NCBI GenBank assembly: GCA_009778915.1
Contig: WRFH01000001.1
Span: 372,001-436,000, forward strand
Direction: 5' to 3'
Source: Elusimicrobiota bacterium
Lineage (GTDB): Bacteria > Elusimicrobiota > Elusimicrobia > Elusimicrobiales > Elusimicrobiaceae
Length of the DNA: 64,000 nt
Both the position numbers and the translations under genes were made by a program. Positions 35,501-42,455 of the stretch are shown here, piece after piece. The first letter of the stretch is position 1, and every line of letters begins with the position of its first letter. The notes under the pieces are model-generated. The model did no database searches, was not told the origin of the DNA, and saw only the letters and a list, made by a program, of their open reading frames with translations.

Positions 35501-36251
35501 TCCGCCACCGCCTCAGAAACAACTGGATCCGTATCAATGTAGTCAAAACAGTTCTTTCCAAGATATTTTGAATAAGGATATTGATGTTGAAACGCTTAGA
35601 CAGCTTAAGGTTACTTGCGGCCATTGTTATGAGGTCATTGTCAATTATATTGCGGCACAGACCGGTATGGATTCGGAAAAGATAGACCAGTCCATACAGG
35701 CGAGAACTTTCAAACAACAGACAGTAAGTTTGAGTCTGTACTTAAAAGCAATACGCAATAACCCGCAGGTGCGAGCCACCGAAGGAGACAACGGACCCAT
35801 ACCGGGCGAATTAGTTTGCGCTTTTGCGACGCAGGTTATGAAAGCCCTTCCACAGAAAGATATGATGAATCACCCCGTGAGAGGTTTGGTGGGATTTATT
35901 AGTGCTAAATGGTCTAGCATGTTTGGATATCCTCTGCCTGCTGGCGATAAGTTCTTTCCACTTCAGGGAATGGCGAATAAAACTCCAAAGAGTTCAGATG
36001 AGATATGGACTTGTTTAGACCGTGATCCAAGCAGCCGTGCGTGCAATAATTTTAAATACACGTGTGATTTTTTCAAAGGTACGATAGTAAATGAGAAAGA
36101 CTTCCAATACTATCTTGACGCTTTCTGTCAACATCAATACAAAAATACCGGCAATACGACTGGTAAAACAGGACAAGCCGGAGGAACTGAGGGATTCTGT
36201 CAAGTAGTAAAGAACCCAGTGACCGGACTTGACGAGTGTGCAACTACTTAA
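32556..36251 (+). CDS. Large cysteine-rich single-pass membrane protein (1231 residues)
   Basis: A charged cytoplasmic N-terminus (about 50 residues) is followed by one membrane helix (APFFIAALIVLLLLPFFIKF), a Pro/Ala/Gly-rich linker with GPGGGLGAGRVGGGGGG, and a Trp-rich stretch (QKPWWWDMMEKRAQMKWEFW). A long exported part with about 40 cysteines follows, including two helical Lys/Glu/Ala-rich segments. The cysteines fit disulfide bonding outside the cytoplasm. I recognise no family. The strong promoter, structured leader and terminator make it a single-gene unit. Two internal stretches (about 33660-33845 and 35870-36250) look more AT-rich than the rest, which may indicate mosaic origin. A surface or envelope role is inference. 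Confidence 0.8.
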   Translation: MAEDTNKKDSFTFSDKIKDTKPAPVPFTKRFSASKVGSDGKPKKTFFERTKRDAPFFIAALIVLLLLPFFIKFTGTGADESDIIVRNPYEPVTDAGSAYDQCLDENGQLIDGCVAGASGRDSIDMLRDAIAQGEPAPEAASLTYTPTPSVSSPESRSAYTDLRSSAPSGMGRAMAVRQPTNIGTLRPGEAARAGGRVNPGFGPVAASAAQTGPNAPAKPSKPITLQPLTGASRLGRSVTGEAALAEAQRSLGAMGKSNAMQALMDAQLGRPTVGPGGGLGAGRVGGGGGGSGLNNKWSYQGQKPWWWDMMEKRAQMKWEFWFKLWSDPLKKFVDSFGFAMACCLISGQDDCSVGKFWGQAAKDASDGTCGDNTGTNWDPSAHKGQRFPKTKEECCCVVFAGGSDCNKDGGPYSACMGKKDGDIPFSKPNDKTDAVGPWKQRTSCWGYHSGAKAAISKTCDGWNVSFEPNKKVKGDIYHYVVVRSKDTSSNQNLLCGNLPAEKYKTDWTGDAAQDTSFGGVAQAQSKADAKCKAAVKTFNDAKDALDKGNMAGTEAANKAQAVPGAGTPAGDCIVRIEGLDQRITDAEKYANSCWGDRKRSEAECKTLDANLAALKDSRDKENKKCDQENAKQKKEEQAAAAAQGRPAVIAYTGGKGTAGLQDALNRAAKDVDDNCKCDDVAQASMSANFAYCKGKSTGFDNNIAQDDCVIYVQSGKEFNVDVMREALVKNFIPSIYDCAPDGTNPVQGQRTCRDVLAYIHVKYIGAIATDKPIAQAVSVIGAATAPKGKGEKDFEYPYPKPNATAKQSGPVPQTVNVLTWSQFNKNYQGTRSDMCEVDKPLGEKGKVPEAAPTGVAVTDVVDESFAPKAVDSNTFKADDYHLVMDIIDGKLYAAAKMPDKRYTFKSSAGGGIDIQCSPAPIVAVSSCCKDMEGTTLKKLNLAIRGGIHGDYDITSLAQDTNNADKIKCACGTDIANIKQCKAPPPPQKQLDPYQCSQNSSFQDILNKDIDVETLRQLKVTCGHCYEVIVNYIAAQTGMDSEKIDQSIQARTFKQQTVSLSLYLKAIRNNPQVRATEGDNGPIPGELVCAFATQVMKALPQKDMMNHPVRGLVGFISAKWSSMFGYPLPAGDKFFPLQGMANKTPKSSDEIWTCLDRDPSSRACNNFKYTCDFFKGTIVNEKDFQYYLDAFCQHQYKNTGNTTGKTGQAGGTEGFCQVVKNPVTGLDECATT

Positions 36252-36269
36252 ATTAATAATGTCTTAATG

Positions 36270-36305
36270 ATACCACCCGTCCTTAGAACGGGTGGTATTT
36301 TTTTA
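36270..36305 (+). terminator. Bidirectional terminator between the large protein gene and uvrA
   Basis: ATACCACCCGT pairs with ACGGGTGGTAT, followed by seven T. On the minus strand it lies just beyond the uvrA stop and could serve that gene too. Confidence 0.85.
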
Positions 36306-39128
36306 TTTAAACTCTTTTTTTAGATATTTGGCGGTGTAGGATTCTTTGGCGTTCAGAATGTCTCTCGGCGTGCCCTCGGCTATTATGTAGCCGCCTTTGT
36401 CGCCGCCTTCGGGACCAAGGTCTATCACCCAGTCCGCGGTTTTGATGATATCCAGATTGTGCTCTATTATCAGCACCGTGTTGCCTGTGTCTGACAGACG
36501 GTGCAGCACGCCCAGCAGCTTGTCGATGTCCGCCATATGAAGGCCCGTCGTAGGCTCGTCTAAAATATATAAAGTCTTGCCGGTGGCGCGGCGGCTTAAC
36601 TCGTGCGCCAGCTTGACGCGTTGCGCTTCCCCGCCGGAAAGCGTCGTCGCGCTCTGGCCAAGTTTTATGTAACCCAGACCAACGTCGTCCAGCGTTTTCA
36701 TTATTTTTTGAATCCTCGGGATATTGTCAAAAAATTGCACGGCCTGCGTCACGCTCATGTCCAGCACGTCGGCAATGCTTTTCCCTTTGAAATGGACGGA
36801 CAAAGTGTCCTCGTTAAATCTTTTGCCGTTGCACTCCTCGCACTTGACATAAATGTCCGGCAGAAACTGCATCTGGATTTTCAAAATTCCGTCGCCCTCG
36901 CACTTCTCGCACCTGCCGCCTTTTACGTTAAAGGAAAATCTGCCCGGGCCGTAACCGCGGCGTTTAGCTTCCGGCATTTGCGCGAACAAGTCCCGTATAT
37001 GTCCGAAGACGCCGGTGTAGGTCGCCGGGTTAGAGCGCGGCGTTTTGCCGATGGGACTTTGGTCAACGATAACCACTTTGTCAATGTGCTCAAGCCCTTT
37101 GATGGCTTTGTGTTCGCCGGGGATGTCCTTGGCGTTATAAAATTTTTGCGCCAGCGCTTTGTAAAGCACCTGGTGCACGAGGGTAGACTTGCCGCTGCCG
37201 GACACGCCCGTTATGCAGACAAACAGGCCGAGCGGGATTTTTACGTCGATATTTTTGAGGTTAAATTGTTTCGCGCCGATAATCTCCAGCCACTTGTCGC
37301 CCGGCTCCTGCGGTTCCGGATTGTGGTCGACTTTCAGCGTGCCGTTCAAATATTTTGCGGTCAGCGCGTCAGGATTTTTCAAAAAATCGGCCAGCGGTTC
37401 GGACGCTGTTATTTTCCCGCCGTACTCGCCCGCGCGGGGGCCTATTTCGACAATATGGTCCGCCGCTAAAATTGTGTCTTTGTCATGCTCGACGATAATC
37501 AGCGTGTTGTCCAAATCCCGCAGACTTTTGAGTGTGGAAATCAGCCTGTCATTGTCGCGCGGGTGGAGGCCGATGGTCGGCTCGTCAAGCACGTAAAGCA
37601 CGCCGGTTAGCCCGCTGCCTATTTGCGTCGCCAAATGTATGCGCTGACTTTCCCCGCCGGACAGCGTCTGGCTTTTGCGTTCCAGCGTCAGGTAACTCAG
37701 GCCCACGCTGTCTAGGAAACCCAAGCGGCTTTTTATTTCTTTAATAACTTCTTTGGAAATAATTTTTTCTTTTTCTGTGAACTGCAACTCGTTAAAAAAT
37801 TTCATCGCTTCGCCGACTTGGAGTTGCGTTACCTGGGAAATATTTTTGCCGCCAACTTTGACGGCCAGCGCCTCCGGTTTCAGACGGGCGCCTTTGCAGG
37901 CCGGGCAGATATTTTCCCTCATAAATTTATTGTAAATTTCTTCCCGGACAAATTCGGATTCAGACTCCGCGTGGCGGCGGTTTAAGTTGCCGATGACGCC
38001 CTCAAATTCCGTCTCATTATATCCCCACGAAGATTTGTAAGTGCTGCCGTTTCCGCCGTACAAAATTATATTGTGCTGGGCTTTTGTCAATTTGTTCCAC
38101 GGCACGGTCATCGAGATTTTATTTTGGCGGCAAATCTGTTTCAAAATATCATAATAATAACCGGCCCAGCTGCCTGACCAGCGGTTAGTGCGGTTTGTGA
38201 CGGGCGAATCCCAGGCGGCTATCGCGCCCTCGTTAAGCGCGAGCTTGCCGTCGGGGACCACCAAATCTTCGGCCACTTCTATTTTTATGCCCAGCCCATT
38301 GCACTCCGGGCACGCGCCGTAGGGGGAATTGAAGGAAAAAAGTCTGGGCTCCAGTTCGGAAAATCCTATGCCGCAGGCGGCGCACGCGTAATTCTCGCTG
38401 TAAGTAAAATCTTTTTTACCGTCTGAGATTGTCACGAGGCCGCGCGAATATTTGACTGCGGTTTCAATGCTTTCCGTCAGCCTTTCTTTGTCCGCCGCGT
38501 CGACCGAAATTTCGTCCGTCAGAATATCGATGGTATGTTTTTTGTAACGTTCTAAGACGGGCGCGACGGCCAGCGTGATTACCGCGCCGTTAACGCGCGC
38601 TTTGACAAAACCTTCTTTTTTAAATCTTGCAAACAGTTCCTCATAAGTTCCCGCGCGGCCGCGCACGACGGGAGAGAGCACCATAACGGTTTGCCCGTTA
38701 AATTTTTTAAGTATGTCGGCGGTGATAGCCTGCACGCTCCACGCCTCGACTTCCTGTCCGCAGTGCGGGCAGAACCTGTGCCCCACGCGCGCGTAGAGAA
38801 GGCGCAGATAATCATAAAGTTCCGTAACGGTGGCGACGGTGGAACGCGGGTTTTTGCTCGGGTTTCTCTGTTCGATTGAGATGGCGGGGGAAAGGCCTTC
38901 AATGTGTTCCACGTCGGGCTTTTCCATCAGTTCCAGAAACTGGCGGGCGTAGGCGGACATGGATTCGACGTAACGCCGCTGTCCTTCGGCGTAAATAGTG
39001 TCAAACGCTAGCGAACTTTTTCCGCTGCCGGACAATCCGGTAATAACCGTCATTTTTCCGCGCGGAATGTCGACGGAAATATTTTTTAAATTATGCGTTT
39101 TTGCGCCTTTGATTTTGATGAAGTCCAT
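36303..39128 (-). CDS. uvrA: Excinuclease ABC subunit A
   Basis: This 941-residue protein has the UvrA architecture: first Walker A (GLSGSGKSSLAFDTIYAEGQRRYVES), two zinc modules (CAACGIGF...CPECNGLG and CEKCEGDG...CEECNGKRF), ABC signatures (LSGGESQR, LSGGEAQR) and a second Walker A (GVSGSGKSTL). It detects bulky DNA lesions with UvrB. The length is full. It is monocistronic here and faces left. Confidence 0.96.
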   Translation of the reverse strand: MDFIKIKGAKTHNLKNISVDIPRGKMTVITGLSGSGKSSLAFDTIYAEGQRRYVESMSAYARQFLELMEKPDVEHIEGLSPAISIEQRNPSKNPRSTVATVTELYDYLRLLYARVGHRFCPHCGQEVEAWSVQAITADILKKFNGQTVMVLSPVVRGRAGTYEELFARFKKEGFVKARVNGAVITLAVAPVLERYKKHTIDILTDEISVDAADKERLTESIETAVKYSRGLVTISDGKKDFTYSENYACAACGIGFSELEPRLFSFNSPYGACPECNGLGIKIEVAEDLVVPDGKLALNEGAIAAWDSPVTNRTNRWSGSWAGYYYDILKQICRQNKISMTVPWNKLTKAQHNIILYGGNGSTYKSSWGYNETEFEGVIGNLNRRHAESESEFVREEIYNKFMRENICPACKGARLKPEALAVKVGGKNISQVTQLQVGEAMKFFNELQFTEKEKIISKEVIKEIKSRLGFLDSVGLSYLTLERKSQTLSGGESQRIHLATQIGSGLTGVLYVLDEPTIGLHPRDNDRLISTLKSLRDLDNTLIIVEHDKDTILAADHIVEIGPRAGEYGGKITASEPLADFLKNPDALTAKYLNGTLKVDHNPEPQEPGDKWLEIIGAKQFNLKNIDVKIPLGLFVCITGVSGSGKSTLVHQVLYKALAQKFYNAKDIPGEHKAIKGLEHIDKVVIVDQSPIGKTPRSNPATYTGVFGHIRDLFAQMPEAKRRGYGPGRFSFNVKGGRCEKCEGDGILKIQMQFLPDIYVKCEECNGKRFNEDTLSVHFKGKSIADVLDMSVTQAVQFFDNIPRIQKIMKTLDDVGLGYIKLGQSATTLSGGEAQRVKLAHELSRRATGKTLYILDEPTTGLHMADIDKLLGVLHRLSDTGNTVLIIEHNLDIIKTADWVIDLGPEGGDKGGYIIAEGTPRDILNAKESYTAKYLKKEFK

Positions 39129-39186
39129 AAATTACCCGCAGTTAAAAGGAAGACATATATACTATTATATCATTTCCTTTATATCG

Positions 39187-39870
39187 TCAGGGGAGGCGCA
39201 GGAAGGCTACTACGAGGCCGTAAATTTCCGGCATTTCTTTACTTTTGGTGTGTTTGGCGCCGTCTCTTAATATTACGCCGTCTTTGAGAAACGAGACTTT
39301 CCTTATGCAGTATTTGGAATCAATTTTTAACAGCGCGGTTTTGCCGTCGCTGACTTTCTCCGTCGGGTTTATTATCGCGTATTCGCCTTTTGACGCGCCG
39401 GAAAAAACTTTGTCGTCGCCTATTTTAAAAGCGAAAGGCTGTTTATCGTCAAGGTTTTCAAACAAAAGCGGCAGATAGCCGTCCGACGAATAAAAAGGCA
39501 GGTCAAAAAAGCTGCCGCGGACGACGTCTCTTATCGGTATATGTTTTGCGCGCGGATAGCGGCCGGGCTCGTACGGGGCCGCGGCGTCGCGTACTCCGCC
39601 GGCGCCTTCCGCTCCGGAAATACTGTTGTAGAGCACGCTGTGCTTCTGCGCCAGAATTTCAGATGGGCATGGATGGTCGTCCTGAAAATAAGCAACCGGC
39701 ACGCCGAACTCTTTGGCAAGCCGGCGTTTGCTGTCCATACTGGGGTTTATGCGGCCGCGCGCCCACTGTGAAATTACGCTTGAATTTAACAGCCCCAGTT
39801 TTTTAGTAAGCTCCACTTTTGTAAGGCCTTTTTCTTTCCTCAGCTTTTCTATCTTTTCTCCGACTTTCAT
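39187..39870 (-). CDS. Phage-type repressor: XRE helix-turn-helix plus S24-like domain with an altered catalytic dyad
   Basis: This 227-residue protein has an N-terminal XRE DNA-binding domain (KIEKLRKEKGLTKVELTKKLGLLNSSVISQWARGRINPS) and a C-terminal LexA/CI-like domain (FAFKIGDDKV...GEYAIINP...ALLKIDSKYCIRKVSF). In self-cleaving members the serine sits in a G-D-S-M motif and the lysine in T-V-K. Here those positions read GDD (D153) and IR (R190), so self-cleavage is probably lost. It is divergent from 40164, with a palindromic operator between them. It may be a prophage-derived or domesticated repressor. Confidence 0.85.
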   Translation of the reverse strand: MKVGEKIEKLRKEKGLTKVELTKKLGLLNSSVISQWARGRINPSMDSKRRLAKEFGVPVAYFQDDHPCPSEILAQKHSVLYNSISGAEGAGGVRDAAAPYEPGRYPRAKHIPIRDVVRGSFFDLPFYSSDGYLPLLFENLDDKQPFAFKIGDDKVFSGASKGEYAIINPTEKVSDGKTALLKIDSKYCIRKVSFLKDGVILRDGAKHTKSKEMPEIYGLVVAFLRLP

Positions 39871-39904
39871 AAACTCCCTCGGTTTTTTAAATTTCTAAAA
39901 TAAT

Positions 39905-39912
39905 CGTATCAG
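39905..39912. promoter_or_regulatory. Repressor half-operator near the repressor gene start
   Basis: The octamer CGTATCAG recurs exactly in the main operator at 39970. Its position about 35 bases upstream of the repressor ATG fits autoregulation. Confidence 0.5.
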
Positions 39913-39940
39913 TATTTTAACATATTTTTGGCAATAAAAC

Positions 39941-39969
39941 TTGACAGATTTTAATATATCTGATAAAAT
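39941..39969 (+). promoter_or_regulatory. Consensus rightward promoter of the repressor-controlled module
   Basis: TTGACA, 17 bases and TAAAAT are visible. The operator begins at the base after the -10 box, so bound repressor should block initiation. Confidence 0.85.
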
Positions 39970-39987
39970 CGTATCAGATTTGATACG
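39970..39987. promoter_or_regulatory. Palindromic operator CGTATCA-N4-TGATACG
   Basis: A perfect 7+4+7 inverted repeat overlaps the expected transcription start of the rightward promoter. An overlapping CTGATA-N5-TATCAG dyad starts at 39960. It is most simply the binding site of the divergent XRE repressor. Confidence 0.75.
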
Positions 39988-40014
39988 GTTTTTCAAACCG
40001 TTCATTTCTTAAAC

Positions 40015-40145
40015 GGCCGGGTTCCGCGGGTTAAGCCCGCGCAACGGAAACGCGCGCGGGCGAGACGGCTCTCCCAACCCCCGTTCCGCCTTCGGCGGCG
40101 GGGCGCCGCAAAAAAAGCGGCAACCACCCCGCGGAACTTTTGGCC
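40015..40145 (+). ncRNA. GC-rich structured RNA in the leader of the 40164 gene
   Basis: This 130-base GC-rich block in an otherwise AT-rich gap can close on itself. GTTCCGCGGG (40021-40030) pairs with CCCGCGGAAC (40128-40137), with an outer GGCC/GGCC. Inside are three hairpins: GCCCGCG/CGCGGGC (40035-40061), CCGCC-TTC-GGCGG (40086-40098) and GCCGC-A7-GCGGC (40105-40121). It lies downstream of the strong promoter and 19 bases before the ATG, so it would be transcribed. I do not recognise a known class; it could be an antitermination or attenuation element or an independent small RNA. Confidence 0.55.
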
Positions 40146-40163
40146 TTAAACGAGAGGGTTTAA

Positions 40164-40478
40164 ATGGAGGACAAATGCTTAAAAAAGGATAATAAAAAAA
40201 TCTCTTCCGGGGCGGATTTATATTTTTTTATCCATGACATGCTTGAAAAAAGGGAAGACCTTATGCCCCTTGTTCGTGAGTTTGAGGAAATTGACGCGAC
40301 GATTAAAAAATATTTTACCGGCGCGCCCAATTTTATAATAGGCCGTTACAGCGTTTGCGGGAAATGGGTTGAAAGAGACGTTGTGAAAGTGCCGCCTAAA
40401 GAGCTGAAAAAATATACGAAAAAAGAAAGGGTTTGGCAGATTGAAATAGCAACCACGGGTTTAAAAGGAGACTACTAA
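40164..40478 (+). CDS. Small hypothetical protein of the repressor-controlled module
   Basis: This 104-residue soluble protein is preceded by GAGAGGG. The sequence is charged, with a helical N-terminal half (DLYFFIHDMLEKREDLMPLVREFEEIDATIKKYF) and a probable beta-rich second half (FIIGRYSVCGKWVERDVVKVP, VWQIEIATTG). It resembles small phage or accessory-element proteins in style, but I cannot name a family. Its stop overlaps the start of the next gene by one base (TAATG), so the two are coupled. Confidence 0.65.
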   Translation: MEDKCLKKDNKKISSGADLYFFIHDMLEKREDLMPLVREFEEIDATIKKYFTGAPNFIIGRYSVCGKWVERDVVKVPPKELKKYTKKERVWQIEIATTGLKGDY

Positions 40479-40891
40479 TGGACTACTTGAGCACAAGATG
40501 GTTTTTAGTAAAAAAATTAAGCGATGATAAAATAAAAATTTTTCATTCTCTTGAAACTGCGGCTTTTAACTACGCCGCGCGCGCGCGGAAGACTTATAAG
40601 GCGGATAAAGTCACTCCGCCGCTGTGGTGGCAGAGCGCGAGTGCTTTTTTGTGGGCCGAGGCCGGTTTCTATAAATACTGCGCCCGCGGAAATTACGTCA
40701 GAGAAATAGATTTTTTTGCCGCCTTTGTAAGAAACGCTTTGCCGGGCATCGGGGTTGTTCCGGCGGAACTTTTCGGCAGCATAAAACTTATGCATCAGTG
40801 CGATTTGCTTGTCAGAACGCTTCCTTATACTAATCATTTGACCACCTTAAGCAGTACCTCACTACCCTCCTCCCAGAGAACACTGGCATAA
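40478..40891 (+). CDS. Hypothetical protein, second gene of the repressor-controlled module
   Basis: This 137-residue protein is preceded by AAAGGAG. It is helical and aromatic-rich (LWWQSASAFLWAEAGFYKYCARGNYVREIDFFAAFVRNAL). The last ~25 residues (TTLSSTSLPSSQRTLA) are Ser/Thr-rich and unlike the rest, so the gene may be truncated or fused to foreign sequence at its 3-prime end. No family is recognised. A terminator follows within 10 bases. Confidence 0.6.
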   Translation: MDYLSTRWFLVKKLSDDKIKIFHSLETAAFNYAARARKTYKADKVTPPLWWQSASAFLWAEAGFYKYCARGNYVREIDFFAAFVRNALPGIGVVPAELFGSIKLMHQCDLLVRTLPYTNHLTTLSSTSLPSSQRTLA

Positions 40892-40896
40892 AAAAT

Positions 40897-40928
40897 AAGG
40901 GGACGCTTTAAGCGTCCCCTTGTTTTTT
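40897..40928 (+). terminator. Terminator after the repressor-controlled module
   Basis: AAGGGGACGC-TTTAA-GCGTCCCCTT is a near-perfect hairpin followed by GTTTTTT. Confidence 0.9.
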
Positions 40929-41032
40929 ATGACGTCTGAGGCGCGGGATGTTCCCAGGTCGTTTGCCGCTCCGCCGCTTTCGGTCGACTGGCCGAAGAAA
41001 TTTTTTTGGGGCACCCCGCGGCATAACGGCAT

Positions 41033-41065
41033 AAAAAAACCCGCGCTTTTGGGCGCGGGTTTTTT
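41033..41065 (-). terminator. Terminator of the FadL-like gene (bidirectional shape)
   Basis: AAAAACCCGCGC-TTTTG-GGCGCGGGTTTTTT is flanked by A and T runs and lies 14 bases past the stop of the leftward gene. Confidence 0.85.
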
Positions 41066-41078
41066 ACTGCATGAGAAA

Positions 41079-42296
41079 CTACTTGGTGTTAAAGGCGTAC
41101 TTAAATGACAGTCCTATAAAATGGCTGGCGCCGTTGGTGTACTTTATCGGCGCGCCCGAGTTCGTTACGCCGGATAAATCGCTGCCGGCAAGATACGAAT
41201 AAGACGCGTCCAAGCCCCATACTCCGGTATTGTAACCCGCGCCGACGCTGAAAATATTTCTGTCGTCGACCGGCACAATCGTATCCATATGATTGGGATT
41301 TATCGGGCTGCCGTCGTAGACGTAGCCGGCTCTGACCGCCCAGTTGTTGTCCAGTTTATACTCGCCGCCGATATTGAAACGCGCGGCGTCCGTATAATTT
41401 TTCTGGTCTGCTACCGTGACAGGCAGGTTTTTATAATCTATTACTATAGCGTCGTATTTAGTCCAGAAGGTGCCGGTGATGCCGCCTTCAAGAACGAGTT
41501 TTGACGTCGGGCGGTATGAAATGCCGGCGGTAATGGAATCCGGTAAAGTCACTTTTCCGCGCGCGTCGCCCGAAGGAAGCGGGCCACCGTTGCCGCTTAC
41601 GCTGCCGTTTAAGTCCTGGCTCATTTGTGATTTATACGTCACGCCCAGAGCCCATTTGTCCGCCCAGTCAGGCTTGTATAAAAGGCCGACATTTCCGCCG
41701 AGGGACCAGCCTTTTCCGCTGATTTCCGGGTTGCCCATACCGAGGGGGGAGAATAAAAGGCTTTCAGAGAAATCCAAATACATAACCTCAAGACCGGCGG
41801 ACAGAGAGAGTTCGTCCGTGGCTTTAAAAGCCAGCACGGGCGCGAAAGAGTATGAGGTAAGGCTCACTTTATACGCTTCGCCTGCGGCGTACGCCCAGCT
41901 TGAGTAATCCTGATATTTCCCGGCGAGGCCGAAACGCGAGAACGCGCCGAAACCGAACGTAAACCTGTCGCTCAGTTTATGCGTGAAGTAAAGGTTGGGC
42001 AGTATAAACGACTGGTCTTCCAAATCTCTTGACATGCCGTTAATCGTCGTAGTGGCTCTCGGCAGAACCGCGGTGGCGCCCAGCTGCAGCTGCGTGCCGT
42101 CCAGTTCCGTAATAAGAGCGGGGTTCATGGCTATGGACGCGGGTTCCGCGTCATTTGCCATGACCGAACCGCCCATCGCGTTGCCGCGCGCGCTGAATTC
42201 ATAAAGGGCAAAACCCGCGCCCTGCACAGCGGTTGCTGCTGTGAATACTGCCAAAACAAACAACATTTTTAACAGCTTTGATGTGTTTTCTCTCAT
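41079..42296 (-). CDS. FadL/OmpP1-family outer-membrane transport protein
   Basis: This 405-residue protein has a signal peptide ending near TAVQGAG. The FadL-type start follows (GFALYEFSARGNAMGGSVMANDAEPASIAMNPALIT), in which N-P-A and the G-x-A-M-G patterns are typical. Barrel strands follow, ending with aromatic FIGLSFKYAF. Members import long-chain fatty acids or hydrophobic compounds. The substrate here is unknown. It is a single-gene unit with AAGGAGA before the ATG and a TATAAT box at about 42347-42352 on the minus strand. Confidence 0.88.
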   Translation of the reverse strand: MRENTSKLLKMLFVLAVFTAATAVQGAGFALYEFSARGNAMGGSVMANDAEPASIAMNPALITELDGTQLQLGATAVLPRATTTINGMSRDLEDQSFILPNLYFTHKLSDRFTFGFGAFSRFGLAGKYQDYSSWAYAAGEAYKVSLTSYSFAPVLAFKATDELSLSAGLEVMYLDFSESLLFSPLGMGNPEISGKGWSLGGNVGLLYKPDWADKWALGVTYKSQMSQDLNGSVSGNGGPLPSGDARGKVTLPDSITAGISYRPTSKLVLEGGITGTFWTKYDAIVIDYKNLPVTVADQKNYTDAARFNIGGEYKLDNNWAVRAGYVYDGSPINPNHMDTIVPVDDRNIFSVGAGYNTGVWGLDASYSYLAGSDLSGVTNSGAPIKYTNGASHFIGLSFKYAFNTK

Positions 42297-42425
42297 ACTT
42301 CTCCTTGTTACGCGGCGGACGCCGCGGAAGTTTTTTGCTTACCTTTAATATTATACCTTTTTTTGGAAAAAGTATAATTTTACGTCTTAGAAACTGTTTA
42401 AAAAAAGTAAAATTTTATTGACAAA

Positions 42426-42454
42426 AATCCCCCGCGGTTAAAAAGCGGGGGAAA
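42426..42454 (-). terminator. Terminator of the TPR membrane protein gene
   Basis: CCCCCGC and GCGGGGG flank a GGTTAAAAA loop. On the minus strand the stem is followed by ATTTTTGTC. Confidence 0.75.
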
Positions 42455-42455
42455 A

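Noticed and set aside
36603-37469. 288-residue plus-strand ORF opposite uvrA
   Set aside because: Antisense shadow of uvrA zinc and ABC motifs; no ribosome site and arginine/phenylalanine-rich low-quality composition.
39187-40891. Diversity-generating retroelement or retron, considered because of the structured RNA beside small orphan ORFs
   Set aside because: No reverse transcriptase, no template/variable repeat pair with adenine-specific differences, and the ORFs do not resemble Avd or retron effectors.
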